A DNA stretch of 9,243 bases from Opitutales bacterium (GTDB taxonomy: Bacteria > Verrucomicrobiota > Verrucomicrobiia > Opitutales > Oceanipulchritudinaceae): contig SKLD01000561.1 of the NCBI GenBank assembly GCA_007123395.1, positions 1 to 9,243 on the forward strand. Reading direction: 5' to 3'. The translations under genes and the position numbers were made by a program. Below the pieces are notes generated by a model, which did no database searches, was not told the DNA's origin, and was given only the letters and a program-made list of their open reading frames with translations. Below, piece after piece: positions 6,531 through 9,243 of the stretch (its first letter is position 1; each line of letters starts with the position of its first letter).

Positions 6531-7439
6531 ATGATCGACAAGACGCTCGCCTTCATCCGCCGCGAAACCCTGCCGCTCGCACTCTACGCGCTTGCCGCAT
6601 TGGTCTTTCTGCCGGTGATTTCGTGGTTATGGCAGCGCACGACAACTGAAGAGCAGCTCCTCCATGCCTTCGTCGTTCTCGTCTTCGCGCTCGGTGTCCT
6701 CATTTACGAGAAACGCATCAGCCTGCGCGCCGTCTGTGACTTCGGCCGCGGCGCCGCGCTCCTTCTGGTCGGCTCATTGCTGCTCGCCGTCAGCGCAGCG
6801 CTCACGGGCGCGAGCATTCTTGTGCTGCCCGGCTTCGTCCTCGCCCTCGCCTCCGCGCTCGTCTACACCTTCGGCAGCGGTATTGCCCGGTTCACCGCCG
6901 CGCTCCTCGGCGCTTTCAGCTTGTACGTCTTCATGGCGCTGCTCCTACCCTTCCTCGACTGGCCCATGCGCACGCTCGCCGCGCAAGGTTCGGCGCGGAT
7001 CCTCGGATGGCTCGGCAAGGACGCCGAACTCGCCCTCACCGCCGGTCGCGAAGAGGGGCCCATGCTCCTGCTCTTCGCCAACGACCACCCTTTCCACGTC
7101 GCCGCCGAATGCAACGGTTTCGGCGTCCTCACTGCCTCGCTCCTGCTCACCCTGCTGCTCGTGCTCTTCAAGAAGATCGCCCTTTTCGACAAGGCGCTCC
7201 TCCTTGTCGCCGCCGCCGTCTGCGGGATCCTCTTTAATTACCTGCGTATCATCATCATCGTTTACTTGGCCCCTGTCGTCGGTCTCGAAAACTACTTCGT
7301 CATGCACGAGATTGTCGGCGTCATCACATATTACGGCAGCCTCCTCTTCCTCTGGTGGGTCATCAGCGGCTTTGGCCGCGGAGAACCCGGTGCAGACAGT
7401 GAACAACCGGCGGCCGCGCAACCGCAGATGCAGCTATGA
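6531..7439 (+). CDS. Exosortase/archaeosortase family transpeptidase-like membrane protein
   Basis: This 302-aa, very hydrophobic protein has about eight predicted membrane segments and belongs to the EpsH/exosortase family. Members cut C-terminal sorting signals such as PEP-CTERM from exported proteins and are thought to transfer them to the cell surface or matrix. The catalytic triad is visible in order: C194 in AAECNGFGVL, R239 in FNYLRIIII, and H259 in VMHEIVGVITYYGSL. The C-terminal tail from about residue 281 is hydrophilic. The start ATG at 6531 has no SD. I cannot assign it to a named exosortase subclass. No sorting-signal protein and no polysaccharide gene lies in the window, so it appears to be separated from its targets. 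The neighbouring secreted cyclophilin may help fold exported proteins; that link is inference from position only. Confidence 0.88.
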   Translation: MIDKTLAFIRRETLPLALYALAALVFLPVISWLWQRTTTEEQLLHAFVVLVFALGVLIYEKRISLRAVCDFGRGAALLLVGSLLLAVSAALTGASILVLPGFVLALASALVYTFGSGIARFTAALLGAFSLYVFMALLLPFLDWPMRTLAAQGSARILGWLGKDAELALTAGREEGPMLLLFANDHPFHVAAECNGFGVLTASLLLTLLLVLFKKIALFDKALLLVAAAVCGILFNYLRIIIIVYLAPVVGLENYFVMHEIVGVITYYGSLLFLWWVISGFGRGEPGADSEQPAAAQPQMQL

Positions 7440-7478
7440 CAGCCCGCACAGTCCTCACGCACCGCGCAGTACCCGCCG

Positions 7479-7496
7479 GAGTCCGAGTAGAGTCCG
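7479..7496. repeat. GAGTCCG direct repeat with 11-base period
   Basis: GAGTCCG occurs at 7479-7485 and at 7490-7496, one helical turn apart, in the gap between the exosortase and bfn genes. Repeats phased at 11 bases can be binding sites for response regulators. No promoter elements are evident, so the role is open. Confidence 0.35.
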
Positions 7497-7499
7497 CTG

Positions 7500-7529
7500 C
7501 CGTAAACATAGGGAGAATTCCCGTTACGG
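7500..7529. repeat. Nested inverted repeat upstream of bfn
   Basis: CCGTAA (7500-7505) pairs with TTACGG (7524-7529), and inside it GGGA (7511-7514) pairs with TCCC (7519-7522) around GAAT. The structure is asymmetric, with five unpaired bases on the left and one on the right. There is no T-tract. It may be an mRNA hairpin or an operator. Confidence 0.4.
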
Positions 7530-7548
7530 GGCTTGCGGGAAGCACGGC

Positions 7549-7569
7549 GCAGGGGCATGTTGTCCCTGT
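7549..7569 (+). promoter_or_regulatory. Hairpin covering the only SD-like sequence of bfn
   Basis: CAGGG (7550-7554) pairs with CCCTG (7564-7568) around a nine-base loop, with a possible extra G-U pair at 7549/7569. The hairpin ends directly at the bfn ATG and includes AGGGG (7551-7555), the only SD-like run upstream, though it lies 14 bases from the ATG. The structure could limit ribosome access. The pairing is read from sequence; regulation is inferred. Confidence 0.35.
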
Positions 7570-8013
7570 ATGAAAAGCACGGTGGTGAAAGTCGCAATCA
7601 AGGGCGTCATGCCGACGTCCAACGGGTGCGCGCTTTTTCTCGGCCCCGAGGAAAAGACGTTCATCATCTATGTCGATCCACAGATCGGAAACACTATCTC
7701 CATGATCATCAACGGTGTGCAGCGCGAGCGCCCCATGACACACGACCTTATCGCACACTTTTTCAAGGGTTTCGGCGTCGAACTCCAGCGCATCGTTATC
7801 AACGACGTCCTCGACCGCACTTTTTTTGCCCGCATCATCCTCAAAATGGAGAACGAGTTGGGCACGAAGATCGTCGAGATCGATTCGCGTCCGAGCGACG
7901 CGATCGCCCTCGCCCTCCACGAAGAACGCCCGATTTTCTGCAGCCAGAAAGTCCTCGACGCCGAAGAGGACATGAGCGAACTCCTCCAGCGCATCCTCAA
8001 AGAGCAGGAATAA
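7570..8013 (+). CDS. Bifunctional nuclease family protein (DUF151)
   Basis: This 147-aa protein matches the bifunctional nuclease (BFN/DUF151) family, whose plant members have RNase and DNase activity; the role in bacteria is poorly known. Family blocks are RPMTHDLI (54-61), VINDVLDRTFFARIIL (76-91), the signature EIDSRPSDAIALALHEERPIF (103-123, with the RPSDAIALA core), and a C-terminal VLDAEEDM. It has no signal peptide or membrane segment and should be cytosolic. The reading frame stays open for over 900 bases upstream through the exosortase gene in another frame, but homology begins only at the ATG at 7570. The final 15 residues form an acidic helix (SELLQRILKEQE). The gene follows the exosortase by 130 bases that carry several repeats. 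Confidence 0.9.
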   Translation: MKSTVVKVAIKGVMPTSNGCALFLGPEEKTFIIYVDPQIGNTISMIINGVQRERPMTHDLIAHFFKGFGVELQRIVINDVLDRTFFARIILKMENELGTKIVEIDSRPSDAIALALHEERPIFCSQKVLDAEEDMSELLQRILKEQE

Positions 8014-8060
8014 GTCCCGGCGGGCACCGGCAGCACCCAAACAGATATTCGTAACAAAGA

Positions 8061-8075
8061 TCTGCCGGCGGCAGA
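8061..8075. repeat. Perfect 15-base palindrome with one central base
   Basis: TCTGCCG (8061-8067) is the exact reverse complement of CGGCAGA (8069-8075) around G8068. As RNA it would fold as a six-pair stem with a GGC loop. It lies 48 bases after bfn and has no T-tract, so it is a DNA-binding site or weak mRNA hairpin candidate. The rest of 8014-8160 holds a small CCGC-GATT-GCGG hairpin (8118-8129) and nothing coding that I can recognise. Confidence 0.4.
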
Positions 8076-8160
8076 ACGACGGTGGGCTCGGAACTGTCGG
8101 TAGCCGAAGCATCCATTCCGCGATTGCGGTCAGCGATGCGGGCGGGCTACACCACTCCGC

Positions 8161-9150
8161 ATGACAATGAGCACCCTCGACTATCCCTCCTCAGGGCATC
8201 CCGCTTCCCGCATCGCCCTCGGTTGCATGCACTTCGGCGGCAATCGCGGCCGCGGTGAAATGGATAAAACCGAAAACCTCCGCACGGGCCGCAAAGCCCT
8301 CGAGACCGCCCTCGAAGAAGACATCAACTTCTTCGACCACGCTGACATCTACAGTGGCGGCGATAGCGAGGAGGTCTTCGGCGAACTCATCAAAGAAATG
8401 CGCCTCCCGCGCGACAGCATGCTCATCCAGACAAAATGCGGCATCCGCTTCAATGGCGACCCCGGCGCCGACGATCCCCACCGCTATGATTTCTCCGAAG
8501 AACACATCCTCCGTTCCGTTGAAGGGTCCCTCCGCCGCCTCGGCACCGACCGCATCGACATCCTCCTTCTCCACCGCCCCGACGCGCTCATGGAGCCGGA
8601 GGAAATCGCCGCCGCCTTCGCCAAACTACACGCCTCCGGGAAAGTGCGCGCCTTCGGCGTCTCCAATCACACCCCGCCACAAATGGAACTGCTCCGCGAT
8701 GCCCTCCCCTTCCCCCTCGTCGCCAACCAAGTCGAGATCAACCTCCTCAAGACCTCCCTCATCGACGCCGGCATCGTCAGCGCCGGACGCGAACCTGCCC
8801 TCGGTCACCCCGCCGACGGTTCCCTCGAATACCACCGCCTCCACGGCATTGTCACCCAAGCGTGGGCACCCCTCGCCTACGGCTACCTCTCCGGTCGCAA
8901 TCCCGACACCGACGACCCGCGGATACAACCCACCGCCGCCCTCGTCCACGAACTCGCCGATGCCCGCGGCGTCCCCGCCGAGGCCATCGTCATCGCATGG
9001 CTCCTCCGCCACCCCGCCAAGATCCATCCGATCATCGGCACGCGCGACCCCGCCCGCATCCGCGCCTGCGCCAAATCCACAGACGTCCGCCTCACCCGCG
9101 AAGAGTGGTACCGCCTCTACCTCGCAGGACGCGGCACTTCGCTGCCGTAA
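8161..9150 (+). CDS. Aldo/keto reductase, YdhF-like
   Basis: This 329-aa NAD(P)H-dependent oxidoreductase is a TIM-barrel aldo/keto reductase, probably reducing aldehydes or ketones in the cytosol. The catalytic tetrad is complete: D59 and Y64 in FFDHADIY, K92 in QTKCG and H138 in LLLHRPD. Further family blocks are FGVSNHTP, VANQVEINLL, QAWAPLAYG and the late cofactor-side motif HPIIGTRDPARI. Overall it resembles E. coli YdhF-type reductases; the substrate cannot be told from sequence. The ATG at 8161 is followed in frame by another at 8167, and either could be used; neither has an SD. Codon use is strongly biased to C-ending codons, which leaves long shadow frames. It follows bfn by 147 bases, and a separate transcript is possible. 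Confidence 0.93.
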   Translation: MTMSTLDYPSSGHPASRIALGCMHFGGNRGRGEMDKTENLRTGRKALETALEEDINFFDHADIYSGGDSEEVFGELIKEMRLPRDSMLIQTKCGIRFNGDPGADDPHRYDFSEEHILRSVEGSLRRLGTDRIDILLLHRPDALMEPEEIAAAFAKLHASGKVRAFGVSNHTPPQMELLRDALPFPLVANQVEINLLKTSLIDAGIVSAGREPALGHPADGSLEYHRLHGIVTQAWAPLAYGYLSGRNPDTDDPRIQPTAALVHELADARGVPAEAIVIAWLLRHPAKIHPIIGTRDPARIRACAKSTDVRLTREEWYRLYLAGRGTSLP

Positions 9151-9243
9151 TCTCTTGCACCATACCGAAAGCATCCGCGAATCAACAAATATTTCTTCGA
9201 GACATTTAATATACTAGCGATTTTTAAAATTGCATCTTTGAGG
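9151..9243. other. AT-rich non-coding tail
   Basis: Base composition changes sharply after the aldo/keto reductase stop, becoming AT-rich from about 9180. TATACT (9210-9215) resembles a -10 element, but no matching -35 lies 17 bases upstream. No hairpin with a T-tract was seen. It may be the promoter region of a gene beyond the window. Confidence 0.4.

Noticed and set aside
6664..7569. A 302-codon upstream extension of the bfn frame across the exosortase gene
   Set aside because: It translates to low-complexity Ser/Pro/Arg sequence, while the overlapping exosortase frame carries an intact catalytic triad. DUF151 homology starts only at 7570.
8255..9217. A 320-codon open frame overlapping the aldo/keto reductase in another frame
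   Set aside because: Its product is Ser/Pro/Thr-rich low complexity, a by-product of C-ending codons in the real gene.

Overview
The window looks like a chromosomal stretch from a GC-rich Gram-negative bacterium, most likely a Verrucomicrobiota member of the Opitutales/Puniceicoccales type. This placement is an inference from four things: an exosortase, a secreted cyclophilin with an aromatic/His-repeat C-terminus, a DUF151 bifunctional-nuclease homologue, and the scarcity of Shine-Dalgarno sequences. No rRNA, tRNA, CRISPR array, transposase or phage gene was recognised, and all eight protein genes look intact.

Layout. Positions 1-141 are non-coding and rich in inverted repeats. On the minus strand lies a ferrous iron uptake operon, feoA (2130-2381) then feoB (142-2133), joined by a 4-base ATGA overlap. 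The divergent intergenic region 2382-2691 holds several copies of an ATGAGA/AATCTC motif and a structured leader. All remaining genes are on the plus strand: thiE, thiamine phosphate synthase (2692-3336); an M32 metallocarboxypeptidase (3436-4938); a secreted cyclophilin-type peptidyl-prolyl isomerase with a repeat-bearing C-terminal domain (4965-6449); an exosortase/archaeosortase-family membrane protease (6531-7439); a DUF151 bifunctional nuclease (7570-8013); and an aldo/keto reductase (8161-9150). The last 90 bases are AT-rich and non-coding.

How the genes relate. feoAB is one functional unit: FeoB is the membrane Fe(II) transporter with a GTPase domain and FeoA its small cytosolic partner. 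The plus-strand genes are co-directional with gaps of 26 to 147 bases but share no obvious pathway. The most suggestive pair is the secreted cyclophilin and the exosortase: both act at or beyond the inner membrane, and a strong hairpin bounded by an 8-bp direct repeat sits between them. No PEP-CTERM-like substrate is encoded here, so the exosortase's targets must lie elsewhere.

The strongest leads for something undescribed are the cyclophilin/exosortase pair, the three-fold His/aromatic repeat at the end of the cyclophilin, the five-cysteine insert in FeoB, and the compact inverted and direct repeats in the gaps around the exosortase and bfn genes.
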